NCBI RefSeq assembly: GCF_017945865.1
Contig: NZ_CP072829.1
Span: 2,108,001 to 2,172,000, forward strand
Reading direction: 5' to 3'
Source of the DNA: Xiamenia xianingshaonis
Lineage (GTDB): Bacteria > Actinomycetota > Coriobacteriia > Coriobacteriales > Eggerthellaceae
Length of the DNA stretch: 64,000 nucleotides
The notes beneath the pieces were generated by a model. It was not told where the DNA came from. It did no database searches and saw only the letters and a list, made by a program, of their open reading frames with translations. Shown piece by piece: positions 1-8,063 of the stretch. Position 1 is the first letter of the stretch. Every line of letters starts with the position of its first letter. The position numbers and the translations under genes are program-made.

Positions 1-1741
1 CCGCATCGTCGACTTCGGTCCGATGCTCCCACAGCTTGCGCTTCTCACGCTCGTCATGCTCGCGGTGCCACCGGTCAAGCTGCTGTTGCTCGAAAGACCC
101 TTCCGCAAACGGCTCAGCCTCGCCCCGAGCCACCAGCTGCTCGTCGTGGCGCACCCATTTGAAGAACTGCACCCCCATCAGCACCACCACCACGCTGAAC
201 GGCACGCCGCCGGCCACCGTGGCGAATTGGATGGTGCTCAAAAAATCCTGCCCGGCGCACACCATGAACGTCACCGCGAGCGCCGTGATGCACAACGCCA
301 GCACGACCTTGAACGTGCGCGACTGATGCGCGGCCGGCGAGATGAAGTTCGACAGCGCCATGACGCCCGAATCGACCGACGTCACGATATAGCCTCCGAT
401 CAGCACCGTTGCCGCCACCGTCAGCACCGGCGCCACGGCCCCAAGCGACTCGATCGTCAGAAACAGGCCCATCGAGCTGTCCGCGTTCGTCGCCTCGACG
501 ATGGACGGATCGGCCATGGCGGCCCACACGCCCGTGCCGCCGACGACGGCAGTCCACACGATGCACGCGATGGCCGGCACGAGCACGACGCCGCCCATGA
601 ATTCCCGCAGCGTGCGTCCGCGCGAAATAGTGGACACGAAGCCCGCCGTGAACGTCGCGAACGCGAAGCACCAGCAAAAGATGAAGAACGACCACCACGT
701 TTCCCACGAATCGGCGTAGCTTGCAATGCCGCCGCCTAGATTGACGGCCTCGGTGAAGCCGCCCATCAGCAAAAACTGGTCCAAAAACACGCACACCGAC
801 TCAGGCAGGACACCCAAAATGTAGAGGGTCGGGCCAAAAACGAACACAGCCGACACGAACACGACGGACAGTATGGCGTTGAAGTCGGAAATGTTCTTGA
901 TGCCGCGCACGACGCCGAACCACACCGACATGGTGGCGACGCAGCCGAACAGCACCACGAAGGCGATTTGCAGCGCCTGCGGGGTCTGCACGTGGAAAAT
1001 TTCTTGAATGCCCGTGTTGAACTGGTACGATGCAAGCCCCAGCGAAGTGGTCAGCCCAAAAATGGTCGCGACGACCACAAGGATCTCCACGACGATGCCC
1101 ACCGGTTTTTTCACGCGGGCGGAAAACAGGTCTTCCACCGTGCCGCGAAACGTCGTGTCCTTGTGCATGTTGTAGCGCGCGTACGCCATGAACAGCGACA
1201 CGATGGCGTAAATGGCCCACGCCGGCACCGCCCAATGAAAGTAGGTCCACGCCAGGCCCATGTCACCGGCGAACAGGCTGTCCTGAGCGCCGAACGGGGT
1301 CGAGCCGTACATCATAATGGGCTCGGCGACCGCCCAAAACACCAGGCCAACGCCTTGCCCTGTTGCAAACAGCATGGCGAACCATGAAAAATAAGAAAAC
1401 GCGGGCTTCGCGTCGGCACCGCCCAGACGAATTTTTCCGTACTTCGAAAACGCCAAATACCCGCACAGCACCAAACTCGCCAACGCCAACGTGACGATCC
1501 ACCAGCTGCAATACTGCGTCACGAACGTGCGCAGCGCCCCCACGCCTTCGATGAACGACTGCGCGTTGACGATCGAAACCAGCACGACGACCGCCACCAC
1601 GCCGACGGCCACGCCGCGGATGATGTAGTCGTGGGCGACGGTGCGTCCAAGCCGTGCCGCCTGGTCAGCCTTGGGTTCGATGTCTATTTCGCCGGTGCTT
1701 TGCTCTTCCTCTTCGTCGGAATAAGAATGGTGCGCGATCAT
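1..1741 (-). CDS. BCCT family transporter (C-terminus beyond window)
   Basis: This is a BCCT (betaine/choline/carnitine) secondary transporter of the cytoplasmic membrane; about 580 codons are visible and the end is cut by the window edge. The family core is clear: TGQGVGLVFW at residues 127-136 and the tryptophan-rich helix WTYFHWAVPAWAIYA at 165-179. The usual glycine motif is A-G-M-G-I-G; here it reads T-G-Q-G-V-G, so the substrate-site helix is altered. The N-terminus is acidic and cytoplasmic. The ATG is preceded by GGAGG. It follows the creatininase gene on the same strand after a terminator-like hairpin, which suggests import of creatinine, creatine or a related quaternary amine. The family call is firm; the substrate is inferred from context only. 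Confidence 0.88.
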   Translation of the reverse strand, partial: MIAHHSYSDEEEEQSTGEIDIEPKADQAARLGRTVAHDYIIRGVAVGVVAVVVLVSIVNAQSFIEGVGALRTFVTQYCSWWIVTLALASLVLCGYLAFSKYGKIRLGGADAKPAFSYFSWFAMLFATGQGVGLVFWAVAEPIMMYGSTPFGAQDSLFAGDMGLAWTYFHWAVPAWAIYAIVSLFMAYARYNMHKDTTFRGTVEDLFSARVKKPVGIVVEILVVVATIFGLTTSLGLASYQFNTGIQEIFHVQTPQALQIAFVVLFGCVATMSVWFGVVRGIKNISDFNAILSVVFVSAVFVFGPTLYILGVLPESVCVFLDQFLLMGGFTEAVNLGGGIASYADSWETWWSFFIFCWCFAFATFTAGFVSTISRGRTLREFMGGVVLVPAIACIVWTAVVGGTGVWAAMADPSIVEATNADSSMGLFLTIESLGAVAPVLTVAATVLIGGYIVTSVDSGVMALSNFISPAAHQSRTFKVVLALCITALAVTFMVCAGQDFLSTIQFATVAGGVPFSVVVVLMGVQFFKWVRHDEQLVARGEAEPFAEGSFEQQQLDRWHREHDEREKRKLWEHRTEVDDA

Positions 1742-1755
1742 GAAAAGTTCCTCCA

Positions 1756-1785
1756 AAATAAAAAGCGGATCCCGAAAGATCCGCT
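1756..1785 (-). terminator. Hairpin plus U-tract between creatininase and BCCT genes
   Basis: An 8-bp perfect stem (AGCGGATC/GATCCGCT, six-base loop) is followed on the minus strand by TTTTTATTTT. It lies seven bases after the creatininase stop and immediately before the BCCT ribosome site, so it would reduce, not abolish, readthrough into the transporter gene. Confidence 0.7.
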
Positions 1786-1791
1786 CGCCTG

Positions 1792-2616
1792 CTAGTTTTC
1801 GTGAAAATCGCCTAAGCCGCCAAATTCGCGTTCAATGGCGCCCAACATGCCAGCGACGGCTGCGTCGCGAAGCACGATGCCCTTTTCGCGCGTCGACGCG
1901 CCAGGATGCGACAGGCAGCCCGACGGCGGCGTGTAATCGGCCACGATGGGCAGCACGTCGTAGTTCGGCATGGTCGCCGGAAGCCCCACGTACAGGTCCT
2001 CGTCGATGCGGTCCATGTCCACCAGGTCGGGGTGGAACAGCAGCATGAGCGACGTCTCCATCACGCCGGCGTGCTCCAGATCCCAGCCGGTGAAGCCGTC
2101 GGGGTACAGCGCGGCGATGGTGTCGTCGTCCACGAAATCCCAGTACGACAGCAGCTGGATCTTCGCGCCGCCAAGGCCGCGGGCATGCGCCTGCTCAAGC
2201 GCCAGCTGAGCGCCTTCAAAGACGAACTGGTAGTTCTCGTAATGCCCGTTCATGATGACGATCTTGCGCACGCCGTCCTCGATGAGGTTGTAGCAGATGT
2301 CCTTCGCGAGCGAAATGATGGTCGACCCCGAAAGCGACGTGGTACCGCTCAGGTGGAAGCCGCCGCCGGAACGCTGCTGCGACCGGTACCCGAAATTGAT
2401 GGGAGCCGTCACGACGGCAGGGCCCAAGCCCGCAGCGTCCACGGCTTCGGCGGTCGCGCCGGCCATGTCGCGGGTCAGCGCGGCGTCCACGCACATGGCC
2501 ATGTGCGAGCCGTGCTGTTCCAAAGCCCCGACGGGAACGAACGCCACGGCGCCCTTCGCCAGTTTGTCGCGATAGCTGAAGGCGTCCATTTCTTCCATGA
2601 ACACGCTGTCTTTCAT
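1792..2616 (-). CDS. crnA: Creatininase (creatinine amidohydrolase)
   Basis: A 274-residue zinc- or manganese-dependent hydrolase that interconverts creatinine and creatine in the cytoplasm. The metal ligands known from the Pseudomonas enzyme are all present: E33 and H35 in EQHGSH, D44 in MCVDA, H125 and E127 in NGHYEN. The catalytic region SYWDF (157-161), GWDLEH (178-183) and METS (186-189) is also conserved, including Trp179 and His182. This is much closer to true creatininase than to the MftE/FAPy-amidohydrolase branches of the family. The ATG chosen has AAAGGAGA at the right distance; an upstream in-frame extension is not supported. No creatinase (creatine amidinohydrolase) gene is visible nearby, so creatine is probably passed to another enzyme, perhaps the amidinotransferase of this locus. 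Confidence 0.93.
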   Translation of the reverse strand: MKDSVFMEEMDAFSYRDKLAKGAVAFVPVGALEQHGSHMAMCVDAALTRDMAGATAEAVDAAGLGPAVVTAPINFGYRSQQRSGGGFHLSGTTSLSGSTIISLAKDICYNLIEDGVRKIVIMNGHYENYQFVFEGAQLALEQAHARGLGGAKIQLLSYWDFVDDDTIAALYPDGFTGWDLEHAGVMETSLMLLFHPDLVDMDRIDEDLYVGLPATMPNYDVLPIVADYTPPSGCLSHPGASTREKGIVLRDAAVAGMLGAIEREFGGLGDFHEN

Positions 2617-2661
2617 GGCGAATCTCCTTTCACAAAAGCTTGCAAACCTAAGGGAAAAGGA

Positions 2662-2690
2662 GCGCACAAGCCTAGAAGGGGTGCGCCCCT
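2662..2690 (-). promoter_or_regulatory. crnA: Possible attenuator in the creatininase leader
   Basis: The 165-bp leader before crnA carries two mutually exclusive hairpins. One is the tight AGGGG-TGCG-CCCCT stem at 2677-2690. The other pairs GTGCGC (2681-2686) with GCGCAC (2662-2667) and is followed on the minus strand by TCCTTTT. Shared bases mean only one can form, the usual layout of an attenuator. No known riboswitch class was recognised. Confidence 0.35.
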
Positions 2691-2781
2691 CTCAACTCTT
2701 TTTTGTGCCAAGCGCAACGTCAGACCAGGTCAGCTGCGCTTTTTGCCGCCAAGACGCACCAGGCGCCTCGCAGGTCGTCGG

Positions 2782-3363
2782 CTAATCCAGCTGGTCGGGC
2801 ACGCCCGCGAAGCCGATGAGGTCGACCTGGGCCTTCGTGGCCTTTTCGATGAACTCGTCCTGGACTTCCTTGCCGCCCTTGACCAGATGGTTCAGGATGA
2901 CGCGCTTCAGGCGCGGGTAGTCGTTCACGCCGTACCACGCCAGAGCCGTGCCGCCGATGTAGGTTTCCACGATGGAATGCACGGGCACGTCTGCGGGGCG
3001 CATGGCGTCCAGGCGCAGGTACTCGTCGATCTGGTCACGGCACAGGTCGCGAATGACCTGGGGCTTGATGTCCAGCTCGCGGGCCAGGTCGCTCAGCTGA
3101 CGCTGCACTTCGGCCTCGTCGGCATGCGGGAAGTACGTCACGTCGTACGCCAGCGCCGTCATGCCGGCCTCTTTCGCGAAGCCGATCAGCGAATCGAGTT
3201 CCATCATCTGCACGTGCTCTTCCGTGCGCTCGACGATGTCAAGCTCGGCACGGTAGCCCTTCACCCCGTTCTGGGCAAACACTGCCTGCAGCTCGTCTTC
3301 GGTCAGCGCCTGCTCAAACTGCACGGATACTTTCATCCGGGTCAAATTTTTCGTGATTTTCAT
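2782..3363 (-). CDS. Unrecognised 193-residue protein in the creatininase locus
   Basis: I do not recognise this family. The product is soluble, acidic and without a signal peptide or membrane segment. It alternates predicted strands and helices: a beta-rich start (residues 10-40), a segment with SLIGFAKEAGMTALAYDVTYFPHAD near residues 55-75, and a helical C-terminal half containing LKRVILNHLVKGGKEV. No catalytic motif can be named. The start used has AGAAACGAG upstream, a ribosome-site variant also seen before two other genes here. Its position between the EamA transporter and creatininase genes on the same strand suggests a role in guanidino-compound metabolism, as an enzyme or a binding protein. 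That is inference from neighbourhood alone. Confidence 0.75.
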   Translation of the reverse strand: MKITKNLTRMKVSVQFEQALTEDELQAVFAQNGVKGYRAELDIVERTEEHVQMMELDSLIGFAKEAGMTALAYDVTYFPHADEAEVQRQLSDLARELDIKPQVIRDLCRDQIDEYLRLDAMRPADVPVHSIVETYIGGTALAWYGVNDYPRLKRVILNHLVKGGKEVQDEFIEKATKAQVDLIGFAGVPDQLD

Positions 3364-3446
3364 AACCGACTCGTTTCTACGTGTGGGAATAAGGACACCC
3401 GGGCCGGCGTCGCTGGGATGCCGGCCGCGAATTCACAGGCCCGACG

Positions 3447-4526
3447 CTATTTCAGCTCTTCTGAAGCCTCTTCGTCCAACAACCGCCGTTCGAGGTTCTC
3501 GCGTATCTCGTCGGTGGCTTCTATCTTTTCGCCCACCTCGCTGGCGGCCTTGGTCGAGAACACGATCTGGCACACGCCGCCGATGATGATGAGCGCGCCG
3601 CCGATCAGCTGGAAGGTGGTCATCGTCTCGTTGAACATCAGCAGACCGAGAGCCGACGCCATGATGGTTTCCTGGTAGGAAATGGCGGCGAGCTCGCCCG
3701 CCTTCAGGCGCCTCGTCGCGCAAGTGAGCAGGTAGAACGCCCCGAAGCCGGTGATGAGGGCGGCGGCGATCAGCACGATCCACGACGAACCCGGCATGGT
3801 GAACATGTTCCACGGGTGCGTGATGATCTGGCCGGCCGCGTCGAACTGGGTCACGCCGTTGACCTTCTCGGTGTAGGACAGCGGCTGCAGGAAGAAGTGG
3901 TGCCAAATCAGCAGCACGACGATGGACAGCGAGCCGAACAGGAAGTTGTACCAGGCGCGCACGTTGGAATCGACGTCGGTGCGGTAGCGCGAGAAGAACA
4001 GGTACAAGCCGTACGCCACGCCCGACGCGAACGCGATGGCGTTGCCGAACGCGTACTTCGGATCAAGGTCGAGCGTAAGGCCTTCCGGCGTCACGATGCC
4101 CACGATGAACAGCATGCCGACGATAACGGCGCCGATGCACAGCATGCCCTTCCAGCTGACTTTCTCCTTGAGGAAGATGGCCGCGAGGATGGTCGAGTAC
4201 ACCGGTCCGCAGTAGATGAGGAACGAGGCGTTGGCCAGCGTCGTGTACTGGGTCGACAGGCAGTACAGGCCCGAGAGCAGGCCCAAGAAGATACCCGACA
4301 GCAGCATCATGCCCGAAAAGCGCGTCCCGCGCAGCCTTCCCCACATGCCGGGGATGAAGCAGAAAATGAGCGACAGCGCGATAAGGCCGGCGAAGTTGCG
4401 CCAGAACGAGATGAAGTCGCCAGGAGCGTCGATGAAGCGCGCAAACGCCCCGATGCCGCCCATGAGCGACGACGACGCGAACATCATGACGAAGCCGATT
4501 AACTTGTATTTCGCTTGTGGATTCAT
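3447..4526 (-). CDS. EamA/DMT family transporter
   Basis: A 359-residue inner-membrane carrier with about ten hydrophobic helices and the internal two-fold repeat of the drug/metabolite transporter superfamily. The second EamA half ends with SYQETIMASALGLLMFNET and a run of isoleucine-rich helix. The C-terminal 45 residues are charged and cytoplasmic (a DEIRENLERRLLDEEASEELK-like tail). The ATG is preceded by AAAGGATCC. It sits between the amidinotransferase and the unknown protein, so export or exchange of a pathway product such as sarcosine, ornithine or guanidinoacetate is possible. EamA proteins differ widely in substrate, so only the family is certain. Confidence 0.88.
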   Translation of the reverse strand: MNPQAKYKLIGFVMMFASSSLMGGIGAFARFIDAPGDFISFWRNFAGLIALSLIFCFIPGMWGRLRGTRFSGMMLLSGIFLGLLSGLYCLSTQYTTLANASFLIYCGPVYSTILAAIFLKEKVSWKGMLCIGAVIVGMLFIVGIVTPEGLTLDLDPKYAFGNAIAFASGVAYGLYLFFSRYRTDVDSNVRAWYNFLFGSLSIVVLLIWHHFFLQPLSYTEKVNGVTQFDAAGQIITHPWNMFTMPGSSWIVLIAAALITGFGAFYLLTCATRRLKAGELAAISYQETIMASALGLLMFNETMTTFQLIGGALIIIGGVCQIVFSTKAASEVGEKIEATDEIRENLERRLLDEEASEELK

Positions 4527-4981
4527 GAGGATCCTTTCATGCGAGACTGCATGCCGCGAACAGAACGCGAGCAGGTCGCAAGAAAGCGCTCTCCTTGCGC
4601 TTGACCTGCAATCCAGCTGTCGAAAATGTCAAGGCGGCGGCAATGTCGCAATGGATTCAGGCCCTTAGGAAGCGACCTGATCGAGAGACTCCAAGCAGGA
4701 AGTTCGCCTGCGGCAGAAGGCGGCTTGACGATATTGCCTGGCAGCCTGCAGGAAGGAGAGAATGGCTGCACAGCGCAGGCTGAACGGAGTCCCCCAATCA
4801 GGTCGTTTTCTAAAGGCGGACGAAGGTACACACAGTTTCGGAGCCGGCCCGTGTTTCTCGTGCAGACTCCGAAATCTGTGGCGAACGATGGCTGCATCAC
4901 GACGTCGCACGGATGCAGCCAGAATTCGAGGGACGGTCGCTGTGGAGAGCTACAGAGCCGTCCCTCGCGAAGAAGCGGAAA
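4527..4981 (-). other. Structured 455-bp spacer between amidinotransferase and EamA genes
   Basis: No gene is supported here. Three strong inverted repeats are visible. GAGGGACGG/CCGTCCCTC (4928-4966) and GGCTGCATC/GATGCAGCC (4890-4920) follow the amidinotransferase stop and may end its transcript. A two-part stem, GCAGGTC/GACCTGC enclosing GCGCAAG/CTTGC (4571-4609), lies 45 bases before the EamA start. TTGACA occurs just upstream on the minus strand but with no good -10. I compared the region by eye with guanidine and glycine riboswitch cores and found no convincing match. Confidence 0.5.
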
Positions 4982-6130
4982 CTAGTCGTTCCACATCTCC
5001 GGACGGACCAGGGTGCAGTCGGGCACGCGGTTCGGGAAGTAGTCGAGGCACTCGCCCTCGCGGTAGACGTCGGCGGTGGAGCAGTGCAGGCCGCCGCCGA
5101 AGGCGTAGGCGCCGCGCAGGTCGACCGGGACGACGTTGATGCCGAAGCCGTCCATCTGCTCCTGCTCGTTGACCTCGGAGGCCTCGACGATGACGGTGTT
5201 CGGGTCGAGGACCAGGCAGTTCATGGACAGCCACACGGAGCTGTAGCAGAACTCGGGCGGCTCGTCGTGGGCCGGCTGGGCGGCGTCGACGATCTGCCAG
5301 TCGTTGGCCTCGAAGATGGCGCGCTGCTCTTCGGGCAGGTGGCGCACCGGGTTGTTGATGATCAGGCCGGGGCGCAGCGGCACGAAGGTGGCGTCGATGT
5401 GGATCGGGTAGGGGTCGCCGGGGAAGTTGACGGCGTGCACGCGGATGTCGGGGTAGTAGCGCTGGAACCAGTCCATGGCCGTGCGGTTGGTGGTCAGGCC
5501 GTGCTGGATGAAGAAGTCCTTGCCCATGCGCATGACGTCGGCGGCGTCCCACATCGGCTCGACCTCGGTGGTGACGAAGTCCTTGTTGGCGGTGCGGACC
5601 AGGCGCTCTTCGAGGCTGATCTGCTCGTCGTAGTAGTTGTGCTTGTAGGAGCGGTCCGTCAGGCGCGGGCGCGGGGCCTGGGTCCAGATGAAGTCCGGGT
5701 CCTCCTCGAAGTACTTCATCATGAGCGGCCAGTAGGCCAGGTACTCGAAGTAGCGGCAGCGGAAGGAGTTGGCGGAAGCCATGATCTCCGGGCCGACGGT
5801 GAGCAGGATGTCGCGGGGCGGCATGCAGGTCATCATCGAGTCGTTGCGGAAGTCGGGCGTGCCGATGGCCTGGTTCCACTGCAAAGGCGTCGGGCGGTCG
5901 ACGACCACGCCGCGCTCCTCGCAGGCCTTCACGAGGTTCTCGAGGCAGGCGTTGCCGACCTCGACGGTGCGCAGCGGGCGCAGGCCCCACATGCCGCGCA
6001 TCTCGGAGTCGACCGGGACCTTCTCAGAGGTCGCCGGCTCCTCGGGCGGGATGACCGAGTTGTCGCACATGCCGATGATCACGTGCTTCAGCGGATCCCA
6101 GTCGTTCCAAGAGTTGACTATCTTTGCCAT
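4982..6130 (-). CDS. Glycine amidinotransferase-like enzyme (AGAT/GATM family)
   Basis: A 382-residue member of the L-arginine:glycine amidinotransferase family, which moves an amidino group between guanidino compounds and amines through a covalent cysteine intermediate. The catalytic set is intact: D107 in PPRD, D195 in EPMWDAAD, H244 in IHIDATF and C350 in GGGLHCST. Length and collinearity match vertebrate AGAT and bacterial homologues. Two residues that set substrate choice in human AGAT (Asn300 and Met302, in DPNPMHID) are Tyr241 and Ile243 here (DPYPIHID), so arginine/glycine need not be the pair used. The ATG has AAAGGAGA upstream. It is the first gene of the locus that ends with creatininase and BCCT genes and is divergent from a TetR regulator. 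Creatine or guanidinoacetate as donor is inferred. Confidence 0.9.
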   Translation of the reverse strand: MAKIVNSWNDWDPLKHVIIGMCDNSVIPPEEPATSEKVPVDSEMRGMWGLRPLRTVEVGNACLENLVKACEERGVVVDRPTPLQWNQAIGTPDFRNDSMMTCMPPRDILLTVGPEIMASANSFRCRYFEYLAYWPLMMKYFEEDPDFIWTQAPRPRLTDRSYKHNYYDEQISLEERLVRTANKDFVTTEVEPMWDAADVMRMGKDFFIQHGLTTNRTAMDWFQRYYPDIRVHAVNFPGDPYPIHIDATFVPLRPGLIINNPVRHLPEEQRAIFEANDWQIVDAAQPAHDEPPEFCYSSVWLSMNCLVLDPNTVIVEASEVNEQEQMDGFGINVVPVDLRGAYAFGGGLHCSTADVYREGECLDYFPNRVPDCTLVRPEMWND

Positions 6131-6284
6131 GACAGTCTCCTTTCTTTGCCGGCGTTGACGTCGGCTTTCGATCTGGCTGGGGTGGCTTCTGTCGAGCCTT
6201 TTTCCCCACATCGCATTCTGGGGCAGGCGCATTTCGATCTCAAAGGTTACAAGTCGGCCTCTGTTCTGTATTGCGAGAATATTG

Positions 6285-6328
6285 CATCATGATGTTCGTG
6301 ATACGATACAAAAGCTCGTTACTGTAAC
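6285..6328. promoter_or_regulatory. Candidate TetR operators in the divergent promoter region
   Basis: The 447-bp divergent spacer holds two short perfect palindromes 23 bp apart: CATCATGATG (6285-6294) and GTTACTGTAAC (6318-6328). ATATTGC also occurs twice (6280 and 6352). They lie in AT-rich DNA between the amidinotransferase and the TetR gene, where operators would be expected. No -35/-10 pair could be fixed with confidence. The rest of the spacer shows no gene. Confidence 0.4.
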
Positions 6329-6577
6329 GTTTTTGAAAACAATGCTGCAAGATATTGCGTGCCATCGCCAAGCAAGTCTGTCATGTAAGAGAGGGACGCA
6401 AAACCGCTGAAGAAGCAGCCCTTATTGTCGCCCGCTCCGCACATGAGCGACAAAAGGATTTGTTATTTTTCATCAGCGCGATCGGCAGGTTCTTTCGTCA
6501 CGCAAGCCACGATCAACGCCTCGCCAGAGGCCGCCGGACACGAATCAGCAACGCACAGGAAAAAGGAGGGTGGCCGC

Positions 6578-7174
6578 ATGACGCCGGAGACGACACCAGG
6601 AGAAGGCTTGTTCCAGTCGCCCGAATGCCAGATGAAAATGAGGATCCTGCACGCGGTGGACCAATCGCTCGACCAGACCACCGTGTCGGCCATCTGCCAA
6701 AACGCCGGCATTTCCCGCCAGATGTTCTACCGCCACTTCAACAGCAAGTACGACATTCCTTGGTGGTACTCGATCTTCTGCCGGCAGTTCTACCTCAACG
6801 AGATCGGCCGCACCATCGACTGGTCGACCGGGTATTACCACCACCTGCGCCTCATCGATTTGGAGCGCGACTTCTTCCGCAAGTCCATCCAGTACTCCAT
6901 CAACACGCCATTTGGCCAGACCATCATGCCGCAGGACCGCGAGCGCATCCTGTTCGAGACGCTCGAGCAGTTCCGCCGCATCCGCCTGACGCACAACATG
7001 CGCTTTTTGGTGCGGACGTTTTCGAAGCTGGAATGCGAAGTGCTCAACGAGTGGTTCCGCTCAGACGAGCCGACCGACCTGGTGAAATGGACCGACGACT
7101 TGGTGAGCCTGGTGCCGGAGCGGCTGTACCAGGCGCTCCGGGTGGAAGAGCCGAAAGTGGCAATGCGCGAGTAG
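6578..7174 (+). CDS. TetR/AcrR family transcriptional regulator
   Basis: A 198-residue regulator with an N-terminal helix-turn-helix (residues ~20-60, core TVSAICQNAGISRQMFYRHFNS), typical of TetR proteins, and a helical ligand-binding part with many aromatic residues (WWYSIFCRQFYLNEI). The ATG is preceded by AAAAAGGAGGG, which settles this start over in-frame codons 150 bases upstream. It is divergent from the amidinotransferase gene and probably represses that promoter until a guanidino substrate binds. The C-terminal region is unlike that of well-studied members, so the ligand cannot be named. Confidence 0.85.
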   Translation: MTPETTPGEGLFQSPECQMKMRILHAVDQSLDQTTVSAICQNAGISRQMFYRHFNSKYDIPWWYSIFCRQFYLNEIGRTIDWSTGYYHHLRLIDLERDFFRKSIQYSINTPFGQTIMPQDRERILFETLEQFRRIRLTHNMRFLVRTFSKLECEVLNEWFRSDEPTDLVKWTDDLVSLVPERLYQALRVEEPKVAMRE

Positions 7175-7221
7175 CGGAAGAAGAGGACCGAGGCGAATCC
7201 CTCGCTTCCCTCCGTGCTTCT

Positions 7222-7761
7222 CTAAGCAAGCGCCTCTTCGATCGCCTTTCGCACGTCGTCCATCGGATCAGTGGGCTCGAAGCGAGCAACGATGTCGCCT
7301 TCGCGGCTGATCAGGAACTTCGTGAAATTCCACTGGATGTCGTTCGGCGCGAAGTCCTTGTTGTTCTCCGCCGTCGCCGCCGCAAGCGCGTCGGCCATGG
7401 GGCCAGAGAACCCTTTGAACGTCGTTTCGCTCGTCAGCCAGCGATACAGCGGAATCGCGTCCGGGCCGTTCACGCAGATTTTCGAGAACTGCGGAAACGT
7501 CGTGTCGTAATGGAGCGTGCAAAACTGGTGAATGTCCTTGTCGCTGCCAGGCGCCTGATGGCCGAACTGGTCGCACGGGAAGTCGAGAATTTCGAGGCCC
7601 TTGCTGCGGTACTCGCGATAAAACGCTTCCAGTTCCTCGTACTGGGGCGTGAAGCCGCAGCCGGTCGCCGTGTTGACCACCAGCAGCACGCTGCCCTTGA
7701 ACCTTGACAGCGAAATGTCGCTGCCGTCCTGGGACCTTACCGTAAAGTCGTACATGTTCAT
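7222..7761 (-). CDS. Glutathione peroxidase family thiol peroxidase
   Basis: A 179-residue cytoplasmic peroxidase that reduces hydroperoxides, in bacteria usually with thioredoxin as electron donor. The active-site tetrad is present: Cys in NTATGCGFTPQY, Gln in FPCDQFG, and Trp/Asn in IQWNFTKF. It is a cysteine, not selenocysteine, form, and FPCDQFG replaces the usual FPCNQFG. The start chosen has GAAGGTGAT upstream. It converges with the TetR gene and stands alone, which fits a defence role in an oxygen-sensitive anaerobe. Confidence 0.93.
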   Translation of the reverse strand: MNMYDFTVRSQDGSDISLSRFKGSVLLVVNTATGCGFTPQYEELEAFYREYRSKGLEILDFPCDQFGHQAPGSDKDIHQFCTLHYDTTFPQFSKICVNGPDAIPLYRWLTSETTFKGFSGPMADALAAATAENNKDFAPNDIQWNFTKFLISREGDIVARFEPTDPMDDVRKAIEEALA

Positions 7762-7954
7762 GCGATCACCTTCGAACGTAACAAGCAGTTGCAAAGTCGC
7801 CTTTTGCGACAAGAATCACCCTAGCAGGCTCGCACGGCGAAACGAACAACGAAACGTTATCAATCTGGCAGCAATTCCGTTCGGGGAGGGCGAAGCATCC
7901 GCTGGACGGTTTTTCCTTCGCAGGGTTCAAGTCCCTTGAAGTCTCACGACGACG

Positions 7955-7978
7955 AAAAGACCCCCATTGCTGGGGGTC
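7955..7978 (-). terminator. Terminator of tRNA-Phe
   Basis: GACCCCC/GGGGGTC stem with a six-base loop followed on the minus strand by TTTTCGTCG, ten bases after the tRNA 3' end. Confidence 0.85.
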
Positions 7979-7987
7979 GATCATTCA

Positions 7988-8063
7988 TGGTGGTCGGAGG
8001 GGGACTTGAACCCTCGGCACGCGGATTTTCAGTCCGCTGCTCTACCAACTGAGCTACCCGACC
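7988..8063 (-). tRNA. tRNA-Phe (GAA anticodon)
   Basis: A complete cloverleaf on the minus strand: acceptor starts GGTCGGG, D-arm GCTCAGTTGGTAGAGC, anticodon loop CTGAAAA giving GAA, T-arm GGGTTCAAGTCCC, and an encoded CCA end. It is followed by a rho-independent terminator. No integrase or duplicated 3' end is seen nearby, so there is no sign of use as an attachment site. Confidence 0.97.

Noticed and set aside
1906-3678. 590-codon plus-strand frame across creatininase and the unknown protein
   Set aside because: It crosses two genes and a spacer on the other strand and has His/Arg/Val-rich composition typical of reverse-frame artefacts.
4680-4860. Possible glycine or guanidine riboswitch
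   Set aside because: Some GGAGAG and CAGGCA words occur, but neither the paired core nor the order of conserved loops of either class is present.
7920-7938. T-arm-like GGGTTCAAGTCCC upstream of tRNA-Phe, on the plus strand
   Set aside because: No acceptor, D or anticodon arm can be built around it, so it is not a tRNA or a clear fragment.
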